From positions 1-11,237 of the forward strand of contig CACZSO010000094.1 in NCBI GenBank assembly GCA_902783795.1: 11,237 nucleotides of DNA, given 5' to 3'. The translations under genes and the position numbers were made by a program. Below, piece by piece: positions 1 through 8,205 of this stretch. The notes below the pieces were generated by a model, which was given only the letters and a program-made list of their open reading frames with translations, had not been told where the DNA came from and did no database searches. This DNA is from an uncultured Eubacteriales bacterium. GTDB taxonomy: Bacteria > Bacillota > Clostridia > Lachnospirales > Lachnospiraceae. Within the stretch, counting starts at the first letter, position 1. Each line of letters starts with the position of its first letter.

Positions 1-1107
1 ATGCCGAAACCACGGACAGATAACGGCGTGGTATTCCGCATGGATAAAAAGATCATTTCTTCAGAAGATGTCTTAAGTGAAGCAGCGAATCTTAATCCAC
101 GCTACACTTTTGATACTTTTGTGGTCGGCGCTAATAACCAGTTTGCCCATGCTGCCTCTCTTTCTGTTGCAGAATCTCCGGGTAATGAATATAACCCGCT
201 GTTCATTTACGGCGGACCCGGCCTTGGAAAAACACACCTGATGCAGGCCATCGCTCATTTCATTCTGACGAATAATCCGAAAATGAAAGTCCTGTATGTT
301 TCATCGGAAGTCTTTACGAATGAAGTGATCGAATCCATCCGGAATAAGACCCAGCAGTCCTTGAAAGCCAAGTACCGCAACATCGACGTGCTGCTCATCG
401 ACGACATCCAGTTTATAATAGGAAAAGAATCTACCCAGGAAGAGTTTTTCAACACCTTTAACTACCTGCATGAAAACGGCCGGCAGATCGTCCTTTCTTC
501 TGACCAGCCGCCGAAGAGTTTCAGCACCCTGGATGAACGTCTGGTCAGCCGTTTCGAATGGGGACTCACCGTGGATATCTCTGCTCCGGATTATGAGACC
601 AGGATGGCTATATTAAGGAAGAAAGAAGAAACCGACGGTTATACCTTTGATAATGAGATCCTTCAATATATTACTTCTAATATAAAGACGAATATCCGTG
701 AGCTGGAAGGGGCCCTGACAAAGATCTATGCCTATTCAAAACTGCATCCGGATTCAGCACTTACTTTAGATGTGGCAAAAGAAACCTTGAAGGATATCAT
801 TAATCCGGACAATGATAAAAAGATAACCCCGGATTACATCATCAACATCGTCGCCGAATACTACGGCGTACGGCCCGAAGATATCAAATCCGGCAAGCGG
901 AATAAAGAAATCGTAATGCCACGTCATGTTTGTATGTACCTTATACGGCTTATGAACGATATCTCTCTTAAAGATGTGGGCGAGATCCTGGGCGGCCGGG
1001 ATCACTCCACAGTTATCAACGGTTTTAAGAAGATCGATGGGGAAATGTCTGTGAATAAAGAGTTGGTAAATACCATCGAAGTGTTGAAGAAAAAAATCAT
1101 GAGCTGA
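1..1107 (+). CDS. dnaA: Chromosomal replication initiator DnaA (lacks domain I in this window; probably 5'-partial)
   Basis: DnaA binds DnaA boxes at oriC, forms an ATP-dependent filament and melts the origin. The 368 visible residues start in the linker. The AAA+ domain begins at about residue 31, with Walker A GGPGLGKT at 71-78, Walker B LLIDD at 131-135 and a Box VII-type arginine in SRFEWGL (R184). Domain IV follows, with the DnaA signature ending in GGRDHSTV (331-338), which reads DnaA boxes. Family members are usually about 450 residues, so roughly 80 N-terminal residues are missing, corresponding to domain I (self-interaction, helicase and regulator docking). The ATG at base 1 has no upstream sequence here, so I cannot tell a real or annotated start from an internal methionine at a cut edge. 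The TGA is followed by the candidate origin and dnaN. Identity is certain; the start is not. Confidence 0.95.
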   Translation: MPKPRTDNGVVFRMDKKIISSEDVLSEAANLNPRYTFDTFVVGANNQFAHAASLSVAESPGNEYNPLFIYGGPGLGKTHLMQAIAHFILTNNPKMKVLYVSSEVFTNEVIESIRNKTQQSLKAKYRNIDVLLIDDIQFIIGKESTQEEFFNTFNYLHENGRQIVLSSDQPPKSFSTLDERLVSRFEWGLTVDISAPDYETRMAILRKKEETDGYTFDNEILQYITSNIKTNIRELEGALTKIYAYSKLHPDSALTLDVAKETLKDIINPDNDKKITPDYIINIVAEYYGVRPEDIKSGKRNKEIVMPRHVCMYLIRLMNDISLKDVGEILGGRDHSTVINGFKKIDGEMSVNKELVNTIEVLKKKIMS

Positions 1108-1109
1108 GA

Positions 1110-1148
1110 AGAAGATCCGCTTTCGTGGATACTGTGTATTGATCTTCT
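1110..1148. repeat. Inverted repeat just after dnaA
   Basis: AGAAGATC (1110-1117) pairs perfectly with GATCTTCT (1141-1148), an 8-bp stem around a 23-base loop. A competing smaller hairpin, ATCCGC (1115-1120) with GTGGAT (1125-1130), overlaps it. No T-tract follows, so it is not a convincing intrinsic terminator. It may be an RNA structure at the dnaA 3' end or simply part of the origin. Confidence 0.35.
1124..1142 (-). promoter_or_regulatory. Two degenerate DnaA-box-like nonamers
   Basis: CGTGGATAC (1124-1132) matches the DnaA-box orientation TGTGGATAA at 7 of 9 positions and keeps the inner GTGGATA. TGTGTATTG (1134-1142) matches at 6 of 9. Their starts are 10 bases apart, one helical turn. 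No perfect box is present in this intergenic region, so these are weak candidates; the main box cluster may lie upstream of dnaA, outside the window. Confidence 0.3.
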
Positions 1149-1218
1149 GATCCTCAACACACTTATTAAGAGCACTTTTTCGTGCAATTATAAGGCCTGA
1201 AGGTACTTTCCAACATAT

Positions 1219-1248
1219 CTACAGCTACTACAACAGCTACTGCTGTTA
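1219..1248. promoter_or_regulatory. Candidate DnaA-trio array
   Basis: Read in triplets from 1219 the + strand is CTA CAG CTA CTA CAA CAG CTA CTG CTG TTA. On the complementary strand, read 3' to 5', four units are GAT, two are GAC and one is AAT, which resembles the DnaA-trio element (3'-GAT-5' repeats with a conserved middle A) that DnaA binds as single strand. It abuts an AT-rich tract, as expected for a basal unwinding system. Three units (CAG, CAA, CAG) break the middle-A rule. It also contains a 9-base direct repeat, ACAGCTACT, at 1221-1229 and 1233-1241. Confidence 0.5.
1232..1247. repeat. Short hairpin AACAGC-TACT-GCTGTT
   Basis: This is a perfect 6-bp inverted repeat with a 4-base loop inside the candidate trio array, immediately before the AT-rich tract. 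It could form in the dnaN leader transcript if transcription starts upstream, or be a by-product of the triplet composition. There is no T-tract, so it is not called as a terminator. Confidence 0.4.
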
Positions 1249-1267
1249 AACTATATAAATATATAAC
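1246..1267. promoter_or_regulatory. AT-rich tract, candidate duplex unwinding element
   Basis: Twenty of these 22 bases are A or T, with alternating TATA runs (TATATAAATATATAA at 1252-1266). It directly follows the candidate DnaA-trio array and precedes the dnaN ribosome binding site. The position and composition suit an origin unwinding element. The same bases could supply a -10 element (TATAAA at 1254-1259) for dnaN, but no matching -35 is seen 16-18 bases upstream. Confidence 0.45.
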
Positions 1268-1289
1268 TCAGACAGGAAGGAACTTTGCC

Positions 1290-2396
1290 ATGAAAATCGT
1301 CTGTTCAAAAAATAATCTGCTGAAAGCACTGAACACTGTTTCCCGTGCCGTACCGGTAAGGACCACACTGGAAATCTTAAAATGCGTCCTGATCAAAGCT
1401 GATCCGGAATGCATCACCCTGACCGCCAATGATACGAACTTAGGGATAGAGACCAGACTGTTTGAGCGGACAGAAGAACCCGGCCTGGTGGCTGTGGATG
1501 CCGGACTGTTTACGAATATTATCCGGAAACTGCCGGATGATGACATTTATATCGAGACAGATGCCTCTAATGCCATGACCATCAAATGCCGGCAGTCGGT
1601 ATTTAAGATCGCCGGCCGTGAGACAGATGAATTCGTCATGCTTCCGGATATCCGTCCTTTAAGTTCTGTGGTATGTTCTGAATATACGGTAAGAGAAATG
1701 ATCGGCCAGGTCATCTTCTCCATTGCGGAATCAGATCTGAACGCAGCCATGTCCGGTGTGTATATCGAGATCTATGATAACCATATGAAGATGACCACCC
1801 TGGACGGCCACCGTATTTCTATCCGTGTAAGCGAGCTGAAAGAGGCATATGAATCCGCATCTGCTATCGTACCAGGAAAGACATTGTCGGATCTTTCCAG
1901 GATCCTTTCCGGCGGCATTGAAGATGATATGACCATCCTTTTTGCGAAGAACCATATCATTTTTGAATTTGACAACACCCGGATGGTGAGCCGCCTGATC
2001 GATGGCCAGTATTTCCGTGTGGAATCCATGATCCGTCCGGAATACAATACTTGTGTAAAGATCAGTAAAAGAGAGCTGTCCGACTGTCTGGACCGTTCCA
2101 CTTTATTTGTCAATGAAAGTGATAAAAAGCCGGTCATCTTGACCATCACGGATGAAGAGATGAACCTGAAGCTTAAATCCAACATCGGCTCCATGGATGA
2201 AAGCCTTTTTATCGAAAAAGAAGGCGGAGATCTGAAGATAGCCTTTAACCCGAAGCTTCTTCTGGATGCATTGCGTGTCATCGATGATGAGACTATTTCC
2301 ATGTATATGTTTAAGTATAACTATCCCTGCACCATCAAAAATGACGAAGGTACCTATACCTATGTGGTGCTGCCGGTGAATTTCACGGAGGAATGA
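1290..2396 (+). CDS. dnaN: DNA polymerase III beta subunit (sliding clamp)
   Basis: DnaN forms the dimeric ring that tethers the replicative polymerase and many repair enzymes to DNA in the cytoplasm. The 368-residue product is the normal family length, made of three repeated clamp domains of about 120 residues. Supporting stretches are the N-terminal KNNLLKALNTVSRAVP, the central LDGHRISIRV around 171-180, and the clamp-typical C-terminus with NPKLLLDALRVIDDE and the final VVLPVNF, which lines the partner-binding pocket. The ATG is preceded by AGGAAGG at 1274-1280 with good spacing. The stop lies one base before the next start, so translation of the S4 gene is probably coupled. Transcription probably begins in the 1108-1289 region or continues from dnaA. 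Confidence 0.97.
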   Translation: MKIVCSKNNLLKALNTVSRAVPVRTTLEILKCVLIKADPECITLTANDTNLGIETRLFERTEEPGLVAVDAGLFTNIIRKLPDDDIYIETDASNAMTIKCRQSVFKIAGRETDEFVMLPDIRPLSSVVCSEYTVREMIGQVIFSIAESDLNAAMSGVYIEIYDNHMKMTTLDGHRISIRVSELKEAYESASAIVPGKTLSDLSRILSGGIEDDMTILFAKNHIIFEFDNTRMVSRLIDGQYFRVESMIRPEYNTCVKISKRELSDCLDRSTLFVNESDKKPVILTITDEEMNLKLKSNIGSMDESLFIEKEGGDLKIAFNPKLLLDALRVIDDETISMYMFKYNYPCTIKNDEGTYTYVVLPVNFTEE

Positions 2397-2397
2397 G

Positions 2398-2604
2398 ATG
2401 GTTCTTCATCTGATAGGTGAATTTATCAAATTAGGTCAGGCGCTGAAGGCAGCGAACCTGGTGGAGTCCGGAGCGGAAGCAAAGGAAGTGATCCAGAATG
2501 GTGAAGTCAGGGTCAACGGTGAAACAGAAACACGCCGCGGAAGAAAACTGGTTCCCGGCGATATCGCCGAATATAATGGTGAAAAGGTAGAAATAGTCCT
2601 TTAA
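2398..2604 (+). CDS. yaaA: Small S4-domain RNA-binding protein (YaaA/RlbP-like)
   Basis: This 68-residue protein is essentially a single S4 domain. It shows the typical pattern LGQALKAANLVESG, then AKEVIQNGEVRVNGE, then a basic RRGRKL segment and a closing GD turn. S4 domains bind structured RNA. The B. subtilis homologue at the same place between dnaN and recF is linked to ribosome assembly. The start has GGAGG at 2387-2391, overlapping the end of dnaN, with 6-base spacing. The gene ends two bases before the recF ATG. Family assignment is strong from sequence and context; the molecular role in this organism is inferred from the homologue. Confidence 0.92.
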   Translation: MVLHLIGEFIKLGQALKAANLVESGAEAKEVIQNGEVRVNGETETRRGRKLVPGDIAEYNGEKVEIVL

Positions 2605-2606
2605 TT

Positions 2607-3698
2607 ATGCAGATTACATCGCTGGATCTTGATAATTTCAGAAATTATGAACGGCTGCACCTGGATTTTGAGCCGGGGATCACCCTGATCTACGGAGAAA
2701 ACGCCCAGGGAAAGACGAACCTTCTGGAAGCCATAAGCATGCTTTCCGGCAGCGGTTCTCACAGAGGATCCAAAGACAGAGAGATGATCCGTTTCGGGTG
2801 CGAAGAATCTCATCTTAAGATGATGGTCTTAAAAGATGAGGCGGAATTACGGATCGATATGCACCTGAAAAACGGGAGAAATAAAGGCATTGCCGTAAAC
2901 CGGGTGCCCATAAGAAGAAATGCAGATTTTCTCGGAATGGTGCATACGGTGTTTTTCTCGCCGGAAGATCTGCAGATCGTGAAGATGGGACCTGCCGGAA
3001 GAAGAAAGTTCATCGATACAGAGCTGTGCCTTCTGGACAAAGTATATCTGAATGATTATATCCAGTACCGGAAGGTACTGGAACAGAGAAATAAGCTGTT
3101 AAAAGATGTTTCCTATGAACCGTCCTTAAGAGATACCCTTGAAATGTGGGATGTCCAGCTGGTCCGCTACGGCCGGGACATTATCGAGCGGCGGAAAGAA
3201 TTTATACGGGAACTATATGAGATAACATTGCCGGTCCACGGAAAATTGTCCGGCGGCCGGGAAAAACTGGAGCTTTTCTACGAGCCTGATGTTCAGGCGG
3301 AGGATTTTGAAGAAGAGCTGAAACGTTCTCTTGAAAAAGACTTGAGGACAAAGACCACAAATACAGGTCCTCACAGGGATGACATGTCCTTTATGGTGAC
3401 GGATGAAATACAGACGGATGCCCGTATCTACGGATCCCAGGGACAGCAGCGGACTTGTGCGCTGTCACTGAAATTGGCACAGATCACATTGGTGAAGAAT
3501 AAGACAGGAGACCTTCCGGTACTTCTTCTGGACGATGTGCTTTCGGAACTGGATTCCGGCCGGCAGAATTATCTCCTGGACTCCATAGACGGGATACAGA
3601 CATTCATCACCTGTACAGGTCTGGATGAATTTGTGGACAGAAATCTTTCCATTTCCCACGCGTTTAAAGTGGAAAAGGGAAAGATTGCAGATAATTAA
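2607..3698 (+). CDS. recF: DNA replication/repair ATPase RecF
   Basis: RecF is an SMC/Rad50-like ABC ATPase that recognises single-strand gaps at stalled forks and, with RecO and RecR, helps load RecA. Visible motifs are the N-terminal LDNFRNY, Walker A GENAQGKT (30-37), the signature stretch YGSQGQQRT (275-283) and Walker B LLLDD followed by VLSELD (to D316). The 363-residue length is normal. No good Shine-Dalgarno sits close to the ATG; the nearest purine run, AAAAGG, is about 18 bases upstream inside the S4 gene. Translation therefore probably depends on coupling to that gene, whose stop is only two bases away. The stop codon lies 11 bases before gyrB. Confidence 0.97.
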   Translation: MQITSLDLDNFRNYERLHLDFEPGITLIYGENAQGKTNLLEAISMLSGSGSHRGSKDREMIRFGCEESHLKMMVLKDEAELRIDMHLKNGRNKGIAVNRVPIRRNADFLGMVHTVFFSPEDLQIVKMGPAGRRKFIDTELCLLDKVYLNDYIQYRKVLEQRNKLLKDVSYEPSLRDTLEMWDVQLVRYGRDIIERRKEFIRELYEITLPVHGKLSGGREKLELFYEPDVQAEDFEEELKRSLEKDLRTKTTNTGPHRDDMSFMVTDEIQTDARIYGSQGQQRTCALSLKLAQITLVKNKTGDLPVLLLDDVLSELDSGRQNYLLDSIDGIQTFITCTGLDEFVDRNLSISHAFKVEKGKIADN

Positions 3699-3709
3699 GA
3701 GGAGACTAT

Positions 3710-5635
3710 ATGGAAAACCATAACGCAAATGATTATGATGCCAGTCAGATCCAGATCCTGGAAGGTCTGGAAGCTGTAAGACGGCGTCCCGGCATGTATA
3801 TAGGATCCACCTCTTTAAGGGGCCTCCATCACCTGGTTTACGAAATCGTGGACAATGCGGTGGACGAGGCTCTGGCGGGTTTCTGTACAGAGATCAATGT
3901 CACTTTAAATGCTGACGGGTCCTGTACGGTCACTGATAACGGGCGTGGCATTCCGGTAGGCATACATGAAAAAGCCGGTATATCGGCGGTAGAAGTGGTA
4001 TTTACTATTCTGCATGCCGGCGGCAAATTCGGCGGCGGGGGGTATAAGGTCTCCGGCGGTCTTCACGGTGTAGGCGCATCTGTGGTGAATGCCCTGTCTG
4101 ACAGCCTGATCGTGAATATCTATCATGAAGGACAGGTGTATTGTCAGCATTATTCCAGAGGAAAGGCTCTGGATAAACTGACAGTCGTTGGTGACTGTGA
4201 TCCTGAAAAGACAGGGACTATGGTCTCATTCCACCCGGATCATGAGATCTTTGAAGAAACTCATTTTGATTTTGATACATTGGCGACCCGGATGCAGGAA
4301 ATGGCTTTTCTGACAGCCGGTCTTAAGATCGTTATCAATGATGACAGGGAAGAAAAGAAATCTAAGACCTATCATTATGAGGGCGGCATTAAAGAATTCG
4401 TGTCGTATCTGAATCATTCCAAACAGGCCTTGTATGATGAAGTTATCTATTGCAGCGGCGAAAAAAATAATGTGGCCGTGGAAGTGGCGCTTCAGCATAA
4501 CGATGCCTATAATGAATCCATTTATTCCTTTGTGAATAATATCAATACGCCGGAAGGCGGCATGCATCTTACCGGTTTCAGAAATGCGCTGACAAAGACA
4601 TTTAACCGCTATGCCAGAGATAATAAGCTTTTAAAGGAAAAAGATAAGGATCTGGACGGTGAGGATATCCGGGAAGGCCTGACAGCTATTATTTCTGTCA
4701 AGATCGAAGAACCTCAGTTTGAAGGCCAGACTAAACAGAAATTAGGTAACTCGGAAGCCCGTTCTGCTGTCGATTCTGTTGTATCGGAAAAACTGATGTA
4801 CTTCCTGGAACAGAATCCGGCTGTGGCGAAAAAAATGTGCGACAAATCTATTGTGGCGCAAAGAGCCAGAGAAGCCGCCCGTAATGCCAGGGAGACAGCC
4901 CGGAGGAAATCAGCGCTGGATACCTTCGGATTTGCCGGAAAACTGCAGGACTGCTCAGAAAAAGATCCTTCCAAGTGTGAGATCTTCATCGTTGAGGGTG
5001 ATTCTGCCGGTGGTTCCGCGAAGAATGCCAGGGACCGTCATACCCAGGCGATCCTGCCCCTCCGCGGAAAAATATTGAACGTTGAAAAAGCCCGTCTGGA
5101 CCGTATCTATGGCAATGAAGAGATTAAGACCATGATCACGGCTTTCGGTACCGGCATCCATGATGATTTTGACTTGACGAAGCTTCGTTATGATAAGATC
5201 ATCCTGATGACAGATGCTGACGTGGACGGCGCCCATATATCTACACTGCTTCTCACCTTTATTTACCGGTTCATGCCGGAACTGATCAAGACCGGCCATG
5301 TGTACCTGGCACAGCCGCCTCTTTTCAAGATCGAAAAGAATAAACGGGTCTGGTACGCCTACAGCGATGATGAGCTGGAAGAGATCATGAAAGAAATAGG
5401 CCGTGATTCGTCGAATAAAGTGCAGCGGTATAAAGGTTTAGGTGAAATGGATGAAGACCAGCTGTGGGAGACCACCATGGATCCGGAACGCCGTATTTTA
5501 AAGAAAGTCTTGTTCGATGAAGAACAGGCAGCGGCCACTGATCTTACATTTAATGTGCTGATGGGCGACAATGTGGAGCCCAGAAGAGAGTTCATTGAGA
5601 AAAACGCAAAATACGCTACAGTGGATATAGCTTAA
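3710..5635 (+). CDS. gyrB: DNA gyrase subunit B
   Basis: GyrB supplies the ATPase and part of the cleavage site of gyrase, which introduces negative supercoils. The 641-residue length fits Gram-positive GyrB. The GHKL ATPase domain shows EIVDNAVDEALAG, with E45 as the likely general base and N49 as a metal/ATP ligand, then DNGRGIP (76-82) and GGLHGVGASVVNAL. The TOPRIM domain has VEGDSAGG (E429) and TDADVDG with D502 and D504 as metal-binding acidic residues, followed by the C-terminal RYKGLGEMD tail. AGGAG at 3700-3704 sits 5 bases before the ATG. The next gene, gyrA, starts 15 bases after the stop, so the two subunits are co-expressed. Confidence 0.98.
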   Translation: MENHNANDYDASQIQILEGLEAVRRRPGMYIGSTSLRGLHHLVYEIVDNAVDEALAGFCTEINVTLNADGSCTVTDNGRGIPVGIHEKAGISAVEVVFTILHAGGKFGGGGYKVSGGLHGVGASVVNALSDSLIVNIYHEGQVYCQHYSRGKALDKLTVVGDCDPEKTGTMVSFHPDHEIFEETHFDFDTLATRMQEMAFLTAGLKIVINDDREEKKSKTYHYEGGIKEFVSYLNHSKQALYDEVIYCSGEKNNVAVEVALQHNDAYNESIYSFVNNINTPEGGMHLTGFRNALTKTFNRYARDNKLLKEKDKDLDGEDIREGLTAIISVKIEEPQFEGQTKQKLGNSEARSAVDSVVSEKLMYFLEQNPAVAKKMCDKSIVAQRAREAARNARETARRKSALDTFGFAGKLQDCSEKDPSKCEIFIVEGDSAGGSAKNARDRHTQAILPLRGKILNVEKARLDRIYGNEEIKTMITAFGTGIHDDFDLTKLRYDKIILMTDADVDGAHISTLLLTFIYRFMPELIKTGHVYLAQPPLFKIEKNKRVWYAYSDDELEEIMKEIGRDSSNKVQRYKGLGEMDEDQLWETTMDPERRILKKVLFDEEQAAATDLTFNVLMGDNVEPRREFIEKNAKYATVDIA

Positions 5636-5650
5636 TTTGAGGATGCTTTA

Positions 5651-8158
5651 ATGGAAGCGAATATATTTGATAAAGTCCGGGAGGTAGAGCTGAAGCAGAC
5701 TATGGAACAGTCTTATGTGGACTATGCCATGTCTGTCATCTCTTCGCGTGCCCTGCCGGATGTAAGAGACGGCCTGAAGCCGGTGCAGCGGAGGATCCTG
5801 TACTCCATGCTGGAACTTTCTAATACACCGGATAAGCCACATCGTAAATGCGCGCGTATCGTGGGCGATACCATGGGTAAATATCATCCCCATGGAGACA
5901 GCTCCATCTATGGTGCCCTGGTCTATATGGCCCAGTCATGGAATGAGCGGTATCCTTTAGTGGATGGTCACGGCAACTTTGGTTCTGTGGATGGTGACGG
6001 CGCAGCAGCCATGCGTTATACGGAAGCCAGACTGTCAAAACCTGCCATGGAAATGCTGAATGACCTGAATAAGGATACGGTGGACTTTGTTCCGAACTTT
6101 GAAGAAACAGAGAAAGAGCCGGTGGTCCTTCCCTCCCGTCTTCCGAATCTTCTGATCAATGGTTCACAGGGTATCGCAGTGGGTATGGCCACTAATATGC
6201 CGCCTCATAATTTACGGGAAGTCGTTGACGCAGTTAAAAAGATCATTGACAATAGGGTGACAGAAGGCCGGGAAACGTCCATCGAGGAATTGATGGAAAT
6301 CATCAAAGGACCGGATTTCCCCACCGGCGCTGTGATCATGGGAAGAAACGGCATCAACCAGGCCTACCGGACCGGAAGAGGCCGGATCAGAGTCAGGTCC
6401 GTAACAAATATCGAGCCCATGGATGGCGGCAAGAGCCGTATCGTCATTACAGAGATCCCGTATCTGGTCAATAAAGCCAGGCTCATTGAAAAGATCGCGG
6501 AACTTCATAAAGAAAAACGGGTGGACGGCATCGTTTATATTGGTGATGAATCCACCTCCCGTGAAGGCATGCGCATCGTCATAGAGCTTAGAAGGGATGT
6601 AAATCCTAATGTGGTATTGAACCAGCTGCTTCGGCATACCCAGCTGGAAGATACCTACGGCGTCAATATGATCGCCCTGGTAAACGGGGAACCTAAAGTC
6701 TTAAATCTTCCGGACATGCTGCATTATTATATCAAGCATCAGGAAGAAGTGGTCACCAGAAGGACACGGTTCGACTTAAAGAGAGCTGAAGACAGGGCCC
6801 ATATCATAGAAGGTTTACTGATCGCTTTAGATAACATTGACGAGATCATCGCCATCATCCGGGGTGCCGCGAATGTCAATGAAGCAAAACTGAAGCTGCA
6901 GGAGCGGTTCGGACTCTCAGAAGCCCAGTCCCAGGCTATCGTGGATATGAGGCTGAGGGCTCTGACAGGACTGGAAAGAGCCAGGCTGGAAGAAGAATAC
7001 GCTGAACTTGAAAAGACCATCGCTGAACTCAGAGCTATTTTAGCGGATGAAAACCGGCTGCTTATGGTGATCCGTGATGAGATCTCCGAGCTGGGAGATA
7101 AATACGGCGATGACAGGCGGACTCAGATAGGCATGGATGAAGAAGAGATCGTGGACGAAGACCTGATCGCCGATGATGATTATGTCATAGCCATGACAAA
7201 TTTGGGCTACATCAAGAGAATGTCTCCTGATCACTTCCGTCAGCAGAACCGGGGCGGCAAGGGCGTTAAAGGCATGCAGGTACTGGACGCAGACTATACC
7301 ACCCAGCTGGAGACCGCGAAGGCAAAAGATAATATTCTCTTCTTTACAAATCAGGGAAGAGTGTATATGATGAAGGTGTACGAAATTCCGGAATCTTCCA
7401 GGACCAGCCGCGGAACACCGGTCATTAACCTGATCTCCATGATGTCAGATGAAAAAGTGACAGCTATGGTGACACAAAGGGACATTGACCAGGATTCCAT
7501 GATCCTGATGGCTACGAAAAACGGCACCATAAAGAAGACAAGGGCTTATGAATACCGGAATGTAAGAAAGACGGGGCTTCTGGCCATCACCCTGAAAGAG
7601 GGCGATGAGCTGATAGCCGTTAAGAATACAGACGGAAACGCCCGGGTCTTAATGGTTTCCAAAAACGGCAATGTGATCTTGTTCAATGAACAGGATGCCC
7701 GGCTGTGCGGAAGGACGTCTATAGGTGTCCGGGGCATCCGTCTGAAGGAAGGCGATGAATTGGTCTCCATGGAGACAGAAGAGCCTGAAAAGACCGTTCT
7801 TTTCGTTTCAGAAAACGGCATGGGCAAGCGTTCGAAGTTTGATGACTTCGGCTTCCAGAAGCGCGGCGGCCAGGGTTCCCGTGGTTATAAGATCACAGAT
7901 AAGACCGGCGTGCTGGTAGGAACAGCCCAGGTGTCAGAAGGCGATGAGATCATCCTGATCACGACGGAGGGCATCGTTATCCGTACTACGGTGGATACAG
8001 TCCCGGTCCTTGGCAGGACCACCAGCGGCGTGAAGCTCATGAACATTAAAAAGGATGGAGAAGAAAAAGTTTCCAGCTTCGCTGTGATGAGAACAGAAGA
8101 TGAAGACATCATGGATGAAGAAGGCGAAGATGACGGGGAAGGATCAGAAGAAACGTAA
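5651..8158 (+). CDS. gyrA: DNA gyrase subunit A
   Basis: GyrA carries the DNA-cleaving tyrosine and the DNA-wrapping domain of gyrase. The 835-residue product has the winged-helix/tower region with AAMRYTEARLS (catalytic Y123), a coiled-coil region at roughly 360-490, and a six-bladed C-terminal pinwheel starting with the GyrA box QNRGGKG (532-538). A box-like QKRGGQG occurs in a late blade. The tail after about residue 812 is strongly acidic (mostly D and E), as in many gyrases, where such tails can modulate supercoiling. In the quinolone-determining region, S84 matches E. coli S83, but G88 stands where E. coli has D87. GAGGA at 5639-5643 precedes the ATG. The gene lies in the usual place after gyrB. 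Confidence 0.98.
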   Translation: MEANIFDKVREVELKQTMEQSYVDYAMSVISSRALPDVRDGLKPVQRRILYSMLELSNTPDKPHRKCARIVGDTMGKYHPHGDSSIYGALVYMAQSWNERYPLVDGHGNFGSVDGDGAAAMRYTEARLSKPAMEMLNDLNKDTVDFVPNFEETEKEPVVLPSRLPNLLINGSQGIAVGMATNMPPHNLREVVDAVKKIIDNRVTEGRETSIEELMEIIKGPDFPTGAVIMGRNGINQAYRTGRGRIRVRSVTNIEPMDGGKSRIVITEIPYLVNKARLIEKIAELHKEKRVDGIVYIGDESTSREGMRIVIELRRDVNPNVVLNQLLRHTQLEDTYGVNMIALVNGEPKVLNLPDMLHYYIKHQEEVVTRRTRFDLKRAEDRAHIIEGLLIALDNIDEIIAIIRGAANVNEAKLKLQERFGLSEAQSQAIVDMRLRALTGLERARLEEEYAELEKTIAELRAILADENRLLMVIRDEISELGDKYGDDRRTQIGMDEEEIVDEDLIADDDYVIAMTNLGYIKRMSPDHFRQQNRGGKGVKGMQVLDADYTTQLETAKAKDNILFFTNQGRVYMMKVYEIPESSRTSRGTPVINLISMMSDEKVTAMVTQRDIDQDSMILMATKNGTIKKTRAYEYRNVRKTGLLAITLKEGDELIAVKNTDGNARVLMVSKNGNVILFNEQDARLCGRTSIGVRGIRLKEGDELVSMETEEPEKTVLFVSENGMGKRSKFDDFGFQKRGGQGSRGYKITDKTGVLVGTAQVSEGDEIILITTEGIVIRTTVDTVPVLGRTTSGVKLMNIKKDGEEKVSSFAVMRTEDEDIMDEEGEDDGEGSEET

Positions 8159-8205
8159 ACTGTGAAAAGCAGGTGCGCATAATCTAATTTTTTACGAGGT
8201 GTTAA

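Larger units (their letters stand above)
1108..1289. other. dnaA-dnaN intergenic region, candidate oriC unwinding region
   Basis: This 182-base gene-free stretch separates dnaA from dnaN. From left to right it holds an inverted repeat near the dnaA stop, two degenerate DnaA-box-like nonamers, a triplet run (CTA/CAG/CTG) at 1219-1248, an AT-rich tract at 1246-1267 and the dnaN ribosome binding site AGGAAGG at 1274-1280. In Bacillus subtilis the duplex unwinding element also lies between dnaA and dnaN, with the order boxes, trinucleotide repeats, AT-rich DNA. The similarity of order is seen in the sequence; the function is inferred. The region may also contain the dnaN promoter, but I see no convincing -35/-10 pair. 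Confidence 0.5.

Noticed and set aside
1172..1185. Hairpin GCAC-TTTTTC-GTGC in the dnaA-dnaN gap
   Set aside because: The stem is only 4 bp, and the T-run is in the loop rather than after it; this is likely chance.
1772..2302. Minus-strand open frame of 176 codons inside dnaN
   Set aside because: It is a shadow of a well-supported sliding clamp gene. The Ser/Arg-rich composition is typical of antisense frames and no domain is visible.
8185..8193. T-run after gyrA as an intrinsic terminator
   Set aside because: No stable hairpin precedes the T-run.
8155..8205. Promoter before the MBL-like gene (CATAAT at 8178-8183)
   Set aside because: The -10-like hexamer is good (5 of 6), but no -35-like sequence lies at 16-18 bases, so a sigma-A promoter is not supported.
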